Source of the DNA: Wocania_A sp965224845 | GTDB lineage: Bacteria; Bacteroidota; Bacteroidia; Flavobacteriales; Flavobacteriaceae | Length of the DNA: 64,000 nt | Assembly (NCBI GenBank): GCA_965224845.1 | Contig: CBDDAJ010000026.1 | Location: 124,001 to 188,000, forward strand | Reading direction: 5' to 3' | Position numbers and translations under genes: made by a program | Part shown: positions 35,293 through 44,622 of the stretch, piece by piece | Layout: the number at the start of each line of letters is the position of its first letter | Position numbering within the stretch: position 1 is the stretch's first letter | The notes under the pieces: generated by a model | The model's database searches: none | Told to the model about the DNA's origin: nothing | The model's input: the letters and a program-made list of their open reading frames with translations, nothing else

Positions 35293-36291
35293 ATGCAAAA
35301 AATAACTAAAGAAGTATACCTCAAATGGTATGAAGATATGTTATTCTGGAGAAAATTTGAAGACAAATTGGCTGCAGTATATATACAACAAAAAGTTAGA
35401 GGATTCCTTCATTTATACAATGGGCAAGAGGCGGTTTTAGCAGGAGCTTTACATGCTATGGATTTGACTAAAGATAAAATGATTACGGCCTATCGTAATC
35501 ACGTACAGCCTATAGGCATGGGTGTAGATCCAAAACGTGTAATGGCCGAACTTTATGGAAAAGCTACAGGAACATCACAAGGTTTAGGGGGCTCCATGCA
35601 TATATTCTCAAAAGAACACCGTTTTTATGGCGGTCATGGTATTGTAGGAGGGCAAATCCCCTTAGGTGCTGGGATTGCTTTTGGTGATAAATATCATGGT
35701 AGCGATGCCGTTACATTGTGTTGCTTTGGTGATGGTGCTGCAAGGCAAGGATCGTTACATGAAACGTTTAATTTAGCAATGCTTTGGAATTTACCAGTAG
35801 TATTTGTTTGTGAAAATAATGGCTATGCTATGGGTACTTCGGTTGAGCGTACAGCAAACCATACCGATGTTTGGAAACTGGGTAAAGGTTATGAAATGCC
35901 ATGTGGGCCAGTTGATGGAATGAATCCTGTAAAAGTAGCTGAAGCTTTTGATGAAGCTATCCAGCGGGCACGAAAAGGAGGAGGTCCAACATTTTTAGAA
36001 CTTAAAACGTATCGTTATAGAGGGCATTCAATGAGTGATGCACAGCATTACAGAACGAAAGAGGAAGTAGAAGAATATAAAAAAATTGATCCTATTACTC
36101 AAGTAAAAGATATTCTTCTTGAAAAGAAATATGCAACTGAAGCCGAGATAAAAGAGATTGATAAGCGTGTAAAAGATCTCGTTTCAGAATGCGAAAAATT
36201 TGCAGATGAATCTCCATTCCCTGAAAAGCATGTGATGTATGATGTGGTTTATGAGCAAGAAGATTATCCATTTATTCAACATAAAATATAA
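35293..36291 (+). CDS. pdhA: Pyruvate dehydrogenase E1 component, alpha subunit
   Basis: 332 residues. E1-alpha binds thiamine diphosphate and decarboxylates pyruvate. Motifs: GFLHLYNGQEAVLAGALHAM, TAYRNHVQPIGMGVDP, GLGGSMHIFSKEHRFYGGHG, ThDP motif GDGAARQGSLHETFNLAMLW ending in VCENNGYAMGTS, and the phosphorylation-loop-like YRYRGHSMSDAQHYRTKEEV. The E2 gene follows after 3 bp. No E1-beta gene is adjacent, so it must be encoded elsewhere. Confidence 0.95.
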   Translation: MQKITKEVYLKWYEDMLFWRKFEDKLAAVYIQQKVRGFLHLYNGQEAVLAGALHAMDLTKDKMITAYRNHVQPIGMGVDPKRVMAELYGKATGTSQGLGGSMHIFSKEHRFYGGHGIVGGQIPLGAGIAFGDKYHGSDAVTLCCFGDGAARQGSLHETFNLAMLWNLPVVFVCENNGYAMGTSVERTANHTDVWKLGKGYEMPCGPVDGMNPVKVAEAFDEAIQRARKGGGPTFLELKTYRYRGHSMSDAQHYRTKEEVEEYKKIDPITQVKDILLEKKYATEAEIKEIDKRVKDLVSECEKFADESPFPEKHVMYDVVYEQEDYPFIQHKI

Positions 36292-36294
36292 ACT

Positions 36295-37917
36295 ATGGCA
36301 ATAGTAGTAAATATGCCGCGTTTAAGCGATACCATGGAAGAAGGAACCGTTGCGGCTTGGTTAAAAAAAGTTGGTGATAAAGTTGAAGAAGGCGATATTT
36401 TAGCCGAAATTGAAACGGATAAGGCCACTATGGAGTTTGAATCTTTTAATGAAGGGACTTTACTTCATATTGGTGTTCAAGAAGGTGAAACTACTAAGGT
36501 TGATGAATTATTAGCAATAATTGGAGATGAAGGAGAGGATATTTCGGGGCTGTTAAATGGAAATACTGAGGTAACTAAATCTGATGTAATTGCTGAAGAA
36601 AAAGATGAATCAAAAGATGTTTCTGATGTTGATTTTACAGAAGCACCAAAACAAGATCTACCTGAAGGTGTTATAGTTGTAACCATGCCACGATTAAGTG
36701 ATACCATGGAAGAAGGAACGGTAGCAACCTGGTTAAAAAAAGTTGGTGATACAGTTGAAGAAGGCGATATTTTAGCCGAAATAGAAACCGATAAGGCTAC
36801 TATGGAGTTTGAATCTTTCCAATCCGGTACTTTATTAGAAGTTGGATTACAAGAAGGAGAATCAGCAAAAGTAGATGCTTTATTAGCAATTATTGGTCCG
36901 GCAGGAACAGATGTTTCTGGTGTGGCGGCTAATTTTAGTGTGAGTGCTGCCCCTGCTAAAAAAGAAGAAGCGCCTAAGGCCGAAACTTCAAAGCAAGAAA
37001 CAGTTGTTACTTCGAGCACAGTAGAGAAGTCTCATAAGCCAACACCTACTCCTGTTACAGCTAGCGGACGTGTTTATGTGTCGCCGTTAGCTAAAAAATT
37101 AGCTGAAGAGAAAGGTATTAACTTAACTAAAGTTCAGGGTACTGGTGAAAACGGACGTATTGTTAAACGCGATATTGAAAATTATGAACCAGCAGCATCT
37201 GCAGCATCAGTAGGTAAATTTGTTCCTTCCGGACAAGAAGACTTTGATGATGTTACTAATTCGCAAATGCGTAAGGCTATTGCTAAAGCATTAACTAATT
37301 CTAAATTCACAGCACCGCATTATTATTTAAGCGTGGAGTTTGATATGGAGAATGCTATAGCGTTCCGTACACAATTTAATTCCATTCCGGATACTAAAAT
37401 TTCGTATAACGATATTATTGTTAAGGCCTGTGCTTTAGCTTTAAAACAGCATCCACAAGTTAATTCGCAATGGTTTGCAGATAAAATGCGTTTAAACAAT
37501 CATGTACATATAGGCGTAGCTGTTGCTGTACCAGATGGTTTGGTTGTGCCAGTAGTGAGGTTTGCTAATGAACAAAGCTTACCACAAATAGGTGCAGCCG
37601 TTAAAGAACTTGCTGGAAAGGCCAGAAACAAAAAACTAACACCTGCAGAGATGGAAGGTAGTACCTTTACAGTGTCTAATTTAGGGATGTTTGGAATTGA
37701 TACGTTTACATCAATTATAAATCAACCAAACTCAGCCATTCTTTCCGTTGGAAACATTGTTGAAAAACCAGTGGTTAAAAACGGGCAAATAGTTGTGGGT
37801 AATACGATGAAATTGTCTTTAGCATGCGATCACAGAACCGTGGATGGTGCTACTGGAGCTCAATTTCTTCAAACCTTAAAAGGCTATATTGAAAACCCAG
37901 TAACGATGTTAGTATAG
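36295..37917 (+). CDS. pdhC: Pyruvate dehydrogenase E2, dihydrolipoamide acetyltransferase
   Basis: 540 residues. Two N-terminal lipoyl domains with EIETDKATMEFES motifs (lipoyl-lysines Lys43 and Lys167) are joined by acidic and Ala/Pro-rich linkers. A peripheral-subunit-binding domain (VYVSPLAKKLAEEKGINLTK, GTGENGRIVKRDIENY) precedes the C-terminal catalytic domain, with ACDHRTVDGATGAQFL (catalytic His). It transfers acetyl groups from E1 to CoA and forms the core of the complex. Starts 3 bp after pdhA; a strong terminator follows. Confidence 0.95.
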   Translation: MAIVVNMPRLSDTMEEGTVAAWLKKVGDKVEEGDILAEIETDKATMEFESFNEGTLLHIGVQEGETTKVDELLAIIGDEGEDISGLLNGNTEVTKSDVIAEEKDESKDVSDVDFTEAPKQDLPEGVIVVTMPRLSDTMEEGTVATWLKKVGDTVEEGDILAEIETDKATMEFESFQSGTLLEVGLQEGESAKVDALLAIIGPAGTDVSGVAANFSVSAAPAKKEEAPKAETSKQETVVTSSTVEKSHKPTPTPVTASGRVYVSPLAKKLAEEKGINLTKVQGTGENGRIVKRDIENYEPAASAASVGKFVPSGQEDFDDVTNSQMRKAIAKALTNSKFTAPHYYLSVEFDMENAIAFRTQFNSIPDTKISYNDIIVKACALALKQHPQVNSQWFADKMRLNNHVHIGVAVAVPDGLVVPVVRFANEQSLPQIGAAVKELAGKARNKKLTPAEMEGSTFTVSNLGMFGIDTFTSIINQPNSAILSVGNIVEKPVVKNGQIVVGNTMKLSLACDHRTVDGATGAQFLQTLKGYIENPVTMLV

Positions 37918-37966
37918 AATATTTTGTCATTCTCTCGAAGTAGGGAAGCTACTATATAATAATATT

Positions 37967-38000
37967 AAAACCTGTTTCATTAGTTTGAAACAGGTTTTTT
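37967..38000 (+). terminator. Terminator after pdhAC
   Basis: AAAACCTGTTTCA and TGAAACAGGTTTT form a 13-bp stem with loop TTAGTT and a T-run. Confidence 0.9.
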
Positions 38001-38058
38001 GTTGTATAAAGGCGATCACTTTTGATGTTTATATTAAATGTTATATTTTTTGAATATA

Positions 38059-38074
38059 CTACCCTATTGAGTAG
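38059..38074. promoter_or_regulatory. CTACCC dyad upstream of TPR histidine kinase (copy 1)
   Basis: CTACCCTATTGAGTAG, an inverted repeat 45 bp before the kinase ATG. It matches the dyad at 40633-40648 at 13 of 16 positions with identical spacing. A likely operator for the LuxR-type regulator encoded by this operon. Confidence 0.5.
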
Positions 38075-38119
38075 GGTTCTTCATTAATTACTTTTTGTAT
38101 TTTTATTTTTTCATCAAAG

Positions 38120-39967
38120 ATGCCATTTCATTTAAAGTTTTTCTTCATACTATTGCCACACTTGGTTTTTTCTCAAAACAGGTGTGATTGTGAATTGTTA
38201 AATAATGAGAGTAACGATTTAATAGATTTTACCGATTCTACGAAAGTTTATAAGCATATAGAAAAACTAAAAACCGGGCATCCTGGTTTGTGTTCTTTTC
38301 AAGCTTTAGCTCTTGAACTTAAATATCATTTTGAAAAAAGGAATGCTGAAGAGATAAAGACATGTTTAAGTCAACAAGAACAAATTTTGAAAGAACTTGA
38401 ATGTGATGAGCTAGTATTCGATTTTTATTACAATAAAGCTCTTTATTACCGATTAATAAATGATTTTGAAAGGCTATCAACTTTTGCCTTTAAAGCACTT
38501 AAACTAGCAGAAAAACAAAAAGACAAGAAAAAACAAATACAAATCATAAAGCAGATAGTGTACTTATTTACTAGAATAAGAGAAAAGGAAAAAAGATGGA
38601 ATTATGTTAAGCAAGGAGAAACACTTATTTTAAAACTAAAGGACTCAACAAATTATGTTAGTAATTACAGATGGTTGGCTTATGAATATGAAAGTAAATA
38701 TACTGAAACAAATCGCAAAGCATTAATAGCTAAGGGATTACAATATGCAAATAAAGTTAAGGGTATTGCAATAAAGAAGAAGCTAAATGATGAAGTAGCA
38801 ATGCTATATAGAGCATTAGAGGCTTTTTCTTATCATAAAGGAGAATTAAGAAATGCAATAACTTATATAGATTCAGCCATTTACTTTGGAAAAAAAATTA
38901 AAGGCACTAAAAATTTAAGCGGACTATATTTATCAAAAGCATGGGATCATTTAGATCTAAGAGAATTTGATGAAGCCAATAAATGGATGGATACTGCTAT
39001 ATTTTATGATAATGATAAAACAGATATTGCTGGATATATGATGCTACAGTTTGAAGCATCTGAAATTTACGGTAAAATTGGTGAAACAGACAAGGCTTAT
39101 TCCAGCTTTAAAGCCTATAGTAAAATTAAAGACAGTATTTTAAATACTAAACGTATTGAAGCTATAAACGAATTAGAAACCAAGTATAAAACCGAATTAA
39201 AAGACGCTCAAATTAAAAAACTTATTGTTTTATTAGTAATTGCATCACTTGTAATCGTTTGTATTGTTTTAATTGCAAGTATGATCCAGTTAAAAAGAAC
39301 CAAACAAAAAAATCATGAGCTAAAACTGGCTTTTGAAAAACAAATAAAATTAGAAAAAGAACTATCTGATGTTAGAGACGAGATTGCTCAGGACTTTCAC
39401 GACGATCTTGGAAACAAACTGGCTAGAATTTCTTTGTTGTCAAACTTGATAAGTGGTGAAGTCTCTATAAAAAATCCAAAAGTAAAATCAAAGATTCAGC
39501 AAATCAGTGAAGATGCAAATGGACTTTATAAAGGAACCCGGGATTTTATATTTTCTTTAAAATCTAATAGTAATTATTTAGAAGAAGTTACTACCTATTT
39601 ATCCGATTTTGGTGGAGATATATTTGATAAAACCAAGATTAAGTTTATTGTAAATAAAAACATTTCAAAGAATATAAAACTACCTTACCATTGGAATAAA
39701 CAGCTTATTTTTATTTTTAAAGAAGCACTTACTAATGCTTTAAAACACTCGAAAAGTCATGTTGTTAAGCTTTCATTTAATTATCATAACGAGGAGCTTG
39801 TAGTTATTTGTGAAGATGATGGTATAGGCGTTTTAGAAAGTGATTTAGAGTCCTTGAATGGGTTATCTCATATGAAGGCCAGAGCAAATAAAATAGATTG
39901 TAAGCTTAGTATTAATTCTAGTATTGGAAAAGGAACTACTATAGTATTTAAAGGTAAATTAAAATAA
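38120..39967 (+). CDS. TPR-containing sensor histidine kinase
   Basis: 615 residues. A signal peptide (MPFHLKFFFILLPHLVFSQ) precedes a ~350-residue periplasmic region of TPR-like helices (for example YDNDKTDIAGYMMLQFEASE). One membrane helix follows (about 369-391, LIVLLVIASLVIVCIVLIAS), then a coiled coil and the HisKA_3 motif DEIAQDFHDDLGNKLARISL with His427. The HATPase has FIFKEALTNALKHS and VICEDDGIG. It probably senses a periplasmic protein or envelope state. The response regulator gene follows after 14 bp. Confidence 0.92.
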   Translation: MPFHLKFFFILLPHLVFSQNRCDCELLNNESNDLIDFTDSTKVYKHIEKLKTGHPGLCSFQALALELKYHFEKRNAEEIKTCLSQQEQILKELECDELVFDFYYNKALYYRLINDFERLSTFAFKALKLAEKQKDKKKQIQIIKQIVYLFTRIREKEKRWNYVKQGETLILKLKDSTNYVSNYRWLAYEYESKYTETNRKALIAKGLQYANKVKGIAIKKKLNDEVAMLYRALEAFSYHKGELRNAITYIDSAIYFGKKIKGTKNLSGLYLSKAWDHLDLREFDEANKWMDTAIFYDNDKTDIAGYMMLQFEASEIYGKIGETDKAYSSFKAYSKIKDSILNTKRIEAINELETKYKTELKDAQIKKLIVLLVIASLVIVCIVLIASMIQLKRTKQKNHELKLAFEKQIKLEKELSDVRDEIAQDFHDDLGNKLARISLLSNLISGEVSIKNPKVKSKIQQISEDANGLYKGTRDFIFSLKSNSNYLEEVTTYLSDFGGDIFDKTKIKFIVNKNISKNIKLPYHWNKQLIFIFKEALTNALKHSKSHVVKLSFNYHNEELVVICEDDGIGVLESDLESLNGLSHMKARANKIDCKLSINSSIGKGTTIVFKGKLK

Positions 39968-39981
39968 AATTCAATTGAATA

Positions 39982-40605
39982 ATGAAATATAAAGTTGTAT
40001 TAATTGAAGATAATGTGCCTTTAAGAGATGGTTTTGCAGAGGTAATAAAGACTACTGAACGCTTTGAAGTTACGAGTTGTTATGATAACTGCGAAGAGGC
40101 TATTGACCGTTTACAATACGATAATGCTGATATCTTTTTAATGGATATTGAATTGCCAGGCATTAATGGGGTTGAAGGAACAAAACGTATTAAAAAGGCC
40201 TTGCCTAAAGCTAATATTATTATGGTTACCGTTTTTGAGAATTCAGATATGGTTTTTGATGCGTTATGTGCAGGAGCATCAGGATATTTAACAAAAAATA
40301 TTAGTCCAGACGAACTTATTGGAGCTCTCAATGAATCTGTTTCGGGCGGAGCCCCAATGAGTATTAAAATAGCTAAAATGGTAGTAAGTTCGTTTCAAAA
40401 GCAACCCAGTAAAATAGAATTATCGCCTAGAGAAAAAGAAGTGCTATCTCAGCTGGCAAAAGGAAATACTTATGATAGTATAGCAGATCAATTGTTTATT
40501 AGTAAAAATACGATCAAATTTCATTTAAAGAATATCTATATAAAGCTTCAGGTTAATTCTAATATTGAAGCAGTCCAGAAGGCCAATAAAGAAAATTTAC
40601 TTTAG
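39982..40605 (+). CDS. NarL/LuxR-type response regulator
   Basis: 207 residues. The receiver has Glu9-Asp10, phosphoacceptor Asp55 in IFLMDIELPGING, and GYLTKNISPDELI with the conserved Lys. The C-terminal LuxR HTH is LSPREKEVLSQLAKGNTYDS, IADQLFISKNTIKFHLKNIY. Partner of the TPR kinase. Shared dyads in the leaders of the kinase gene and the downstream ELWxxDGT gene suggest it controls both. Confidence 0.92.
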   Translation: MKYKVVLIEDNVPLRDGFAEVIKTTERFEVTSCYDNCEEAIDRLQYDNADIFLMDIELPGINGVEGTKRIKKALPKANIIMVTVFENSDMVFDALCAGASGYLTKNISPDELIGALNESVSGGAPMSIKIAKMVVSSFQKQPSKIELSPREKEVLSQLAKGNTYDSIADQLFISKNTIKFHLKNIYIKLQVNSNIEAVQKANKENLL

Positions 40606-40632
40606 TTTCTTAAATAGCTCTGTTTTTTATTT

Positions 40633-40648
40633 CTACCCCTTTGGGTAG
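40633..40648. promoter_or_regulatory. CTACCC dyad upstream of ELWxxDGT gene (copy 2)
   Basis: CTACCCCTTTGGGTAG, a perfect 6-bp inverted repeat with a 4-base spacer, 56 bp before the ATG of the secreted-repeat protein; partner of 38059-38074. Confidence 0.55.
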
Positions 40649-40704
40649 TACACCTGTGTATTCTCTATTCTACTTTTACATTAAACTTTTTAAACCTATT
40701 TATT

Positions 40705-42348
40705 ATGAAGAAACAATTACTCTTTGTTGCTGTTATGGCAATTACATTTACACAAGCTCAAAGTATTGTAAAGGATATTAATATTGGACCAACAGATGCA
40801 ATGCCGTCTTATGCTAAAAGTAGAATAGCTTTTGGAGGTAAATTAATATTTGCAGCTAATGATGGTGTGGCAGGTATGGAATTATGGGAATCAGATGGTA
40901 CAAATGTTGGTACTAATATTTTAAATACTTTTGTTATAGGAGGAAACGGGTCAAACCCAAATGGGTTCCATATATTTAATAATAAAGTTTATTTCTCTGC
41001 AACAAGGTCTCCTTCTACGACTAAATATGAATTATATTCAACAGATGGGACGACAAGTGGAATCGTCAATTACCCTCAAATAAGAAGTGGGACTGGGTCG
41101 GCATCTCCAAGATTATTTACAACTTATGGTAATATGCTAATTTTTAGTGCAAGACCGTCCGTACTAAACCAATCATTGCCATTTTATGGCGAAGAGATCA
41201 TGGGGTTTGATGGTAATCCATGGACTGGGGGAGGGGATCAAATAATGATAAAAGACATAAACCCTTTAGGCAATAGTTCAACTCCAGAATATTATACAGT
41301 GTATAATAATTTAGTATACTTTGCAGCTACTGACAGTGGGGCAAACGGAAGAGAATTATGGGTTAGTAATGGAACAAATGTGGGTACTAATCTGTTTTTA
41401 GATATTAATTCTGGTGCAACAAGCTCTAATCCAAAAGACCTAATTGTTTTAAATAACAAGTTATACTTTACTGCTGATGATGGAACAAATGGAAGAGAAT
41501 TGTGGGTTTCAGATGGTACTATTGCTGGTACTCAACGAATGTATGATATTAATCCAGTTGCAGGAGATTTAGATAACCCTGAAAACCTTATAGTATTTAA
41601 TAATGCATTGTATTTCACAGCAACACACCCCAGTTTGGGAACAGAAATTTTTAAACTGGGAGGTACTACCATTTCAAATTTAAAAAACATAGCTTCTGGA
41701 GGAGCTAATAGCAACCCTTCAAATTTGTTTGCCTCAGGAAATCGACTTTATTTTTCGGCCAATGATAATGTTAACGGAATAGAGTTATGGTCTTCAACAG
41801 GGTTCTCTGCAACAACCAATATGGTAAAAAACATAAACACATCTCCATCTTCACCAGATAGTAACCCAACTGGCTTTACAGCATATAATGGTAAAGTATA
41901 TTTTTCTGCTGATGATGGTACTAATGGTGTTGAGCTATGGGTAACAGATGGAACAAACGCAGGAACAGCTATGGTTAGCAATATTAGCCCTTCGGGAAGC
42001 AGCAGTCCAAGAGATTTGATTGTTGCTAATAACTTATTGTTTTTTTCTGCCAATAATGGCACGCAAGGTGTTGAACTATGGAAATACCAAGACCCTTTGT
42101 TGTCAACCAACGATTTAGAATTAAAAAATAGTATATCGCTTTATCCAAACCCGACTTTAAACAGCTTTTCAATAGAAAGTAAATTTCCAATAGAGAAAAT
42201 TTCTATTTATGATATACAAGGAAAAAATGTAAAGTTGTTTGAAACGCCATTAGAGTTATACTCGATTGATGCATTAACAACAGGGATATACTTTGTAAAT
42301 ATTCAAACAGAAAAAGGAAAAATCACTAAAAAACTTATAAAAGAATAA
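40705..42348 (+). CDS. ELWxxDGT-repeat protein secreted by T9SS
   Basis: 547 residues. Signal peptide (MKKQLLFVAVMAITFTQAQS), then about seven repeats of ~50 residues, each with a core such as ELWESDGTNVGT, ELWVSNGTNVGT, ELWVSDGTIAGT and ELWVTDGTNAGT, alternating with NNKLYFTADDGTNGR-type strands. This is probably a beta-propeller. The end is a type A T9SS sorting domain (LYPNPTLNSFSIESKFPIEK, SIYDIQGKNVK, GIYFVNIQTEKGKITKKLIK). It is exported to the cell surface or medium. Downstream of a two-component operon with a shared operator-like dyad. Binding partner unknown. Confidence 0.9.
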   Translation: MKKQLLFVAVMAITFTQAQSIVKDINIGPTDAMPSYAKSRIAFGGKLIFAANDGVAGMELWESDGTNVGTNILNTFVIGGNGSNPNGFHIFNNKVYFSATRSPSTTKYELYSTDGTTSGIVNYPQIRSGTGSASPRLFTTYGNMLIFSARPSVLNQSLPFYGEEIMGFDGNPWTGGGDQIMIKDINPLGNSSTPEYYTVYNNLVYFAATDSGANGRELWVSNGTNVGTNLFLDINSGATSSNPKDLIVLNNKLYFTADDGTNGRELWVSDGTIAGTQRMYDINPVAGDLDNPENLIVFNNALYFTATHPSLGTEIFKLGGTTISNLKNIASGGANSNPSNLFASGNRLYFSANDNVNGIELWSSTGFSATTNMVKNINTSPSSPDSNPTGFTAYNGKVYFSADDGTNGVELWVTDGTNAGTAMVSNISPSGSSSPRDLIVANNLLFFSANNGTQGVELWKYQDPLLSTNDLELKNSISLYPNPTLNSFSIESKFPIEKISIYDIQGKNVKLFETPLELYSIDALTTGIYFVNIQTEKGKITKKLIKE

Positions 42349-42375
42349 AAATATTAACCCCCAAATTTAAATATT

Positions 42376-42750
42376 ATGAATACCATTAAAAACGTTATGC
42401 TATTATTAGTAATAGTTACAATTTGCGCGTGTAGTAGCGACGACGCTCCTAAAAACAATGCACCGGTTTTAGAAGATACTGTGTTAGATGTTAGAGAAAA
42501 TATTACTTCAGATCTAATAACAACTTTAAATGCTACTGATGCTGATGGCGATCAGTTAACTTATTCCATTGTATCTCAAAACCCGGCAAATAGTGTTAGC
42601 ATTGGAGAAACTACAGGTGAGGTTTTTGTAGCCAATGCTTCGGCATTCGATTATGATAACAATCAAAAAATTACAGTCATTATAAAAATAAATGATGGTA
42701 CTGTAGATGTAACGATGCAGCTAACAATTAATATTATAGAGAACGTTTGA
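42376..42750 (+). CDS. Small cadherin-like lipoprotein
   Basis: 124 residues. Lipobox TICAC (about Cys19) followed by SSDDAP, the acidic start typical of surface-exported flavobacterial lipoproteins. One cadherin-like domain follows: NAPVLEDTVLDVRENI, ATDADGDQLTYSIVS and DYDNNQKITVIIKINDG. The DADGDQ motif should bind calcium. It begins 27 bp after the ELWxxDGT gene and is probably in its operon. Confidence 0.75.
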   Translation: MNTIKNVMLLLVIVTICACSSDDAPKNNAPVLEDTVLDVRENITSDLITTLNATDADGDQLTYSIVSQNPANSVSIGETTGEVFVANASAFDYDNNQKITVIIKINDGTVDVTMQLTINIIENV

Positions 42751-42873
42751 TAAAGAATGTTAGGTATAATCGAAAAATATAGACTAGAGTTATTTTTAAC
42801 ATTTTTTTATAGCACTTTATTGTTTGTACTGCTTTGGGTATTTGGTTAAATTAATAGTTAAGTCCCCAAAAGT

Positions 42874-42910
42874 AAAAACCTGTTTCGTTTGTTTGAAGCA
42901 GGTTTTTTTT
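42874..42910 (+). terminator. Terminator after cadherin-like lipoprotein gene
   Basis: AAAACCTGTTTC and GAAGCAGGTTTT with a long T-run. The stem is almost the same as the terminator at 37967-38000. Confidence 0.85.
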
Positions 42911-42935
42911 ATCTTTAGATTTTTAAAAATAAAAA

Positions 42936-43949
42936 ATGAGAAAAATATTAGCAATTATAGCAGTATCAGCGATTTTAAGTTGCAGATCGCAAAAAAAAAT
43001 AGCCCAGGCAGAAAGGACTCATGTTGATGAAATTGAACATGTTACGAAAAGTAATATCTCTATTGCAGATCATACAATTCGTGTTTTAGAAGAAAATGTC
43101 AAAGCCAGTTTGGAGTTTTTAGCTTCAGATGAATTAGAAGGACGAAGTACAGGAAGTAAGGGTATCGAAAAAGCAGCTGTCTTTATTGAAGATAACTTCA
43201 AAAAGAATAATGTAAAACCTTATTTCAAAACCTATAGAGATAGTTTTAATCTAAAAGATATTGTTGGTTATAATATTGTAGGGTATATTGAGGGAAACGA
43301 CCCAGAGTTAAAGAATGAGTTTGTTATCCTTGGAGCACATTACGATCATATAGGAAATGGGAAAGAAGTTAATGGCGATGTTATTGCCAATGGAGCTAAT
43401 GATGATGCCTCAGGAACAGTAGCCGTTTTAGAATGGGCCAGCTATTTTTCAAAGCGTAAAAGTAATAAGCGCAGCATTCTTTTTACCTTGTATTCAGCAG
43501 AAGAAATGGGACTAAAAGGGTCTGGTCATTTAGCGCAAAGACTTAAAAAAGAAAACCTCAATTTGTACACCATGATTAATTTTGAAATGATTGGTGTGCC
43601 CAGAGCTAAAGAAGAGATTATGGCTTATATGTCGGGTTATGAAAAATCTAATATGGGAGCAAAGTTAAATGAGTATGGAGGAACAGAAGTTATTGGCTTT
43701 TTCCCAAAAGCTAAAGCCTTTCAATTGTTTATGAGATCTGATAATTACCCGTTTTATGAGGCTTTTAAAAAGCCGGCCCATGCAATTTCTACATTCGATT
43801 TTACAAATTTTGATTATTACCATCATGTAGATGATGAAGCAGATAAAATGGATTTTAAGCATATGACGAATTTTATTAATGTTATGATTCCTGCTTTAGA
43901 AGGGATGATAAATGCACCAACTCAGGAAATTAAAATGAACGATGAGTAA
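42936..43949 (+). CDS. M28-family zinc metallopeptidase, lipoprotein
   Basis: 337 residues. Lipobox ILSC (about Cys16). Zinc-site motifs of M28 aminopeptidases are visible: VILGAHYDHIG (His), NGANDDASGTVAVLE (Asp, bridging), YSAEEMGLKGSGHLA (catalytic and ligand Glu), NFEMIG and a distal YYHHVDDEADK (His). It probably trims peptides in the periplasm or at the cell surface. It overlaps the following SDR gene by eight bases. Confidence 0.9.
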   Translation: MRKILAIIAVSAILSCRSQKKIAQAERTHVDEIEHVTKSNISIADHTIRVLEENVKASLEFLASDELEGRSTGSKGIEKAAVFIEDNFKKNNVKPYFKTYRDSFNLKDIVGYNIVGYIEGNDPELKNEFVILGAHYDHIGNGKEVNGDVIANGANDDASGTVAVLEWASYFSKRKSNKRSILFTLYSAEEMGLKGSGHLAQRLKKENLNLYTMINFEMIGVPRAKEEIMAYMSGYEKSNMGAKLNEYGGTEVIGFFPKAKAFQLFMRSDNYPFYEAFKKPAHAISTFDFTNFDYYHHVDDEADKMDFKHMTNFINVMIPALEGMINAPTQEIKMNDE

Positions 43950-44622
43950 TATTATAATTACAGGAACGAGTAGAGGCATAGGTTTTGAATTGGTACAACT
44001 ATTTGCAAAAGCGGGTCATAATGTTCTGGCGCTTTCGCGGAATGAGAAACCTATAAAAGAACTACACTTAGATCATGTTGTTTCCATGCCTTTTGACTTG
44101 TCTGATGCTAAAGAATATGCTAAAGTTAAGGATCATATTAAAAATGAATGGAAGCAGGTTGATGTTTTAATAAATAATGCAGGGACTTTACTTAACAAAC
44201 CATTTTCTGAAACCTCTATAACAGATTTTGAACAAGTTTATAAAACTAATGTTTTTGGAGTTGCTGAAATGACGCGTGTGGTTTTACCATTTATGAAAAA
44301 AAACAGTCATGTTGTAACCATTAGTTCTATGGGAGGAGTACAGGGTAGTATGAAATTCCCTGGATTGGCAGCCTATAGTTCTAGTAAAGGTGCAGTAATT
44401 ACTCTAACAGAATTATTAGCCGAAGAATACAAAGAAAAAGAAATCGCTTTTAATGTCCTTGCCCTGGGGGCAGTACAAACCGAAATGCTTGAAGAAGCTT
44501 TTCCAGGTTATCAGGCGCCAACGACTGCTTTAGAAATGGCACTATATATTCTTGATTTTTCACTTCACGGAAACAAATATTATAATGGAAAACTGTTACA
44601 GGTGTCTAACTCTACGCCTTAG
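43942..44622 (+). CDS. Short-chain dehydrogenase/reductase
   Basis: 226 residues. Rossmann motif GTSRGIGFELVQLF (residues about 8-21), NNAG, active-site Ser in VVTISSMGG and the YSSSKGA pair (Tyr/Lys). NAD(P)-dependent oxidoreductase with unknown substrate. Overlaps the M28 gene by eight bases and is followed immediately by the HAD gene, so the three form one operon. Confidence 0.9.
   Translation: MSNIIITGTSRGIGFELVQLFAKAGHNVLALSRNEKPIKELHLDHVVSMPFDLSDAKEYAKVKDHIKNEWKQVDVLINNAGTLLNKPFSETSITDFEQVYKTNVFGVAEMTRVVLPFMKKNSHVVTISSMGGVQGSMKFPGLAAYSSSKGAVITLTELLAEEYKEKEIAFNVLALGAVQTEMLEEAFPGYQAPTTALEMALYILDFSLHGNKYYNGKLLQVSNSTP

Noticed and set aside
36477..37019. 180-codon open frame on the minus strand inside pdhC
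   Set aside because: It is an antisense shadow of the lipoyl-domain region; the plus-strand product is certain.
40705..42348. Tandem DNA repeat array
   Set aside because: The repetition is at protein level (ELWxxDGT units) and the DNA copies are diverged.
42824..43027. 67-codon open frame before the M28 gene
   Set aside because: It overlaps a clear terminator and the start of the M28 peptidase gene in another frame.
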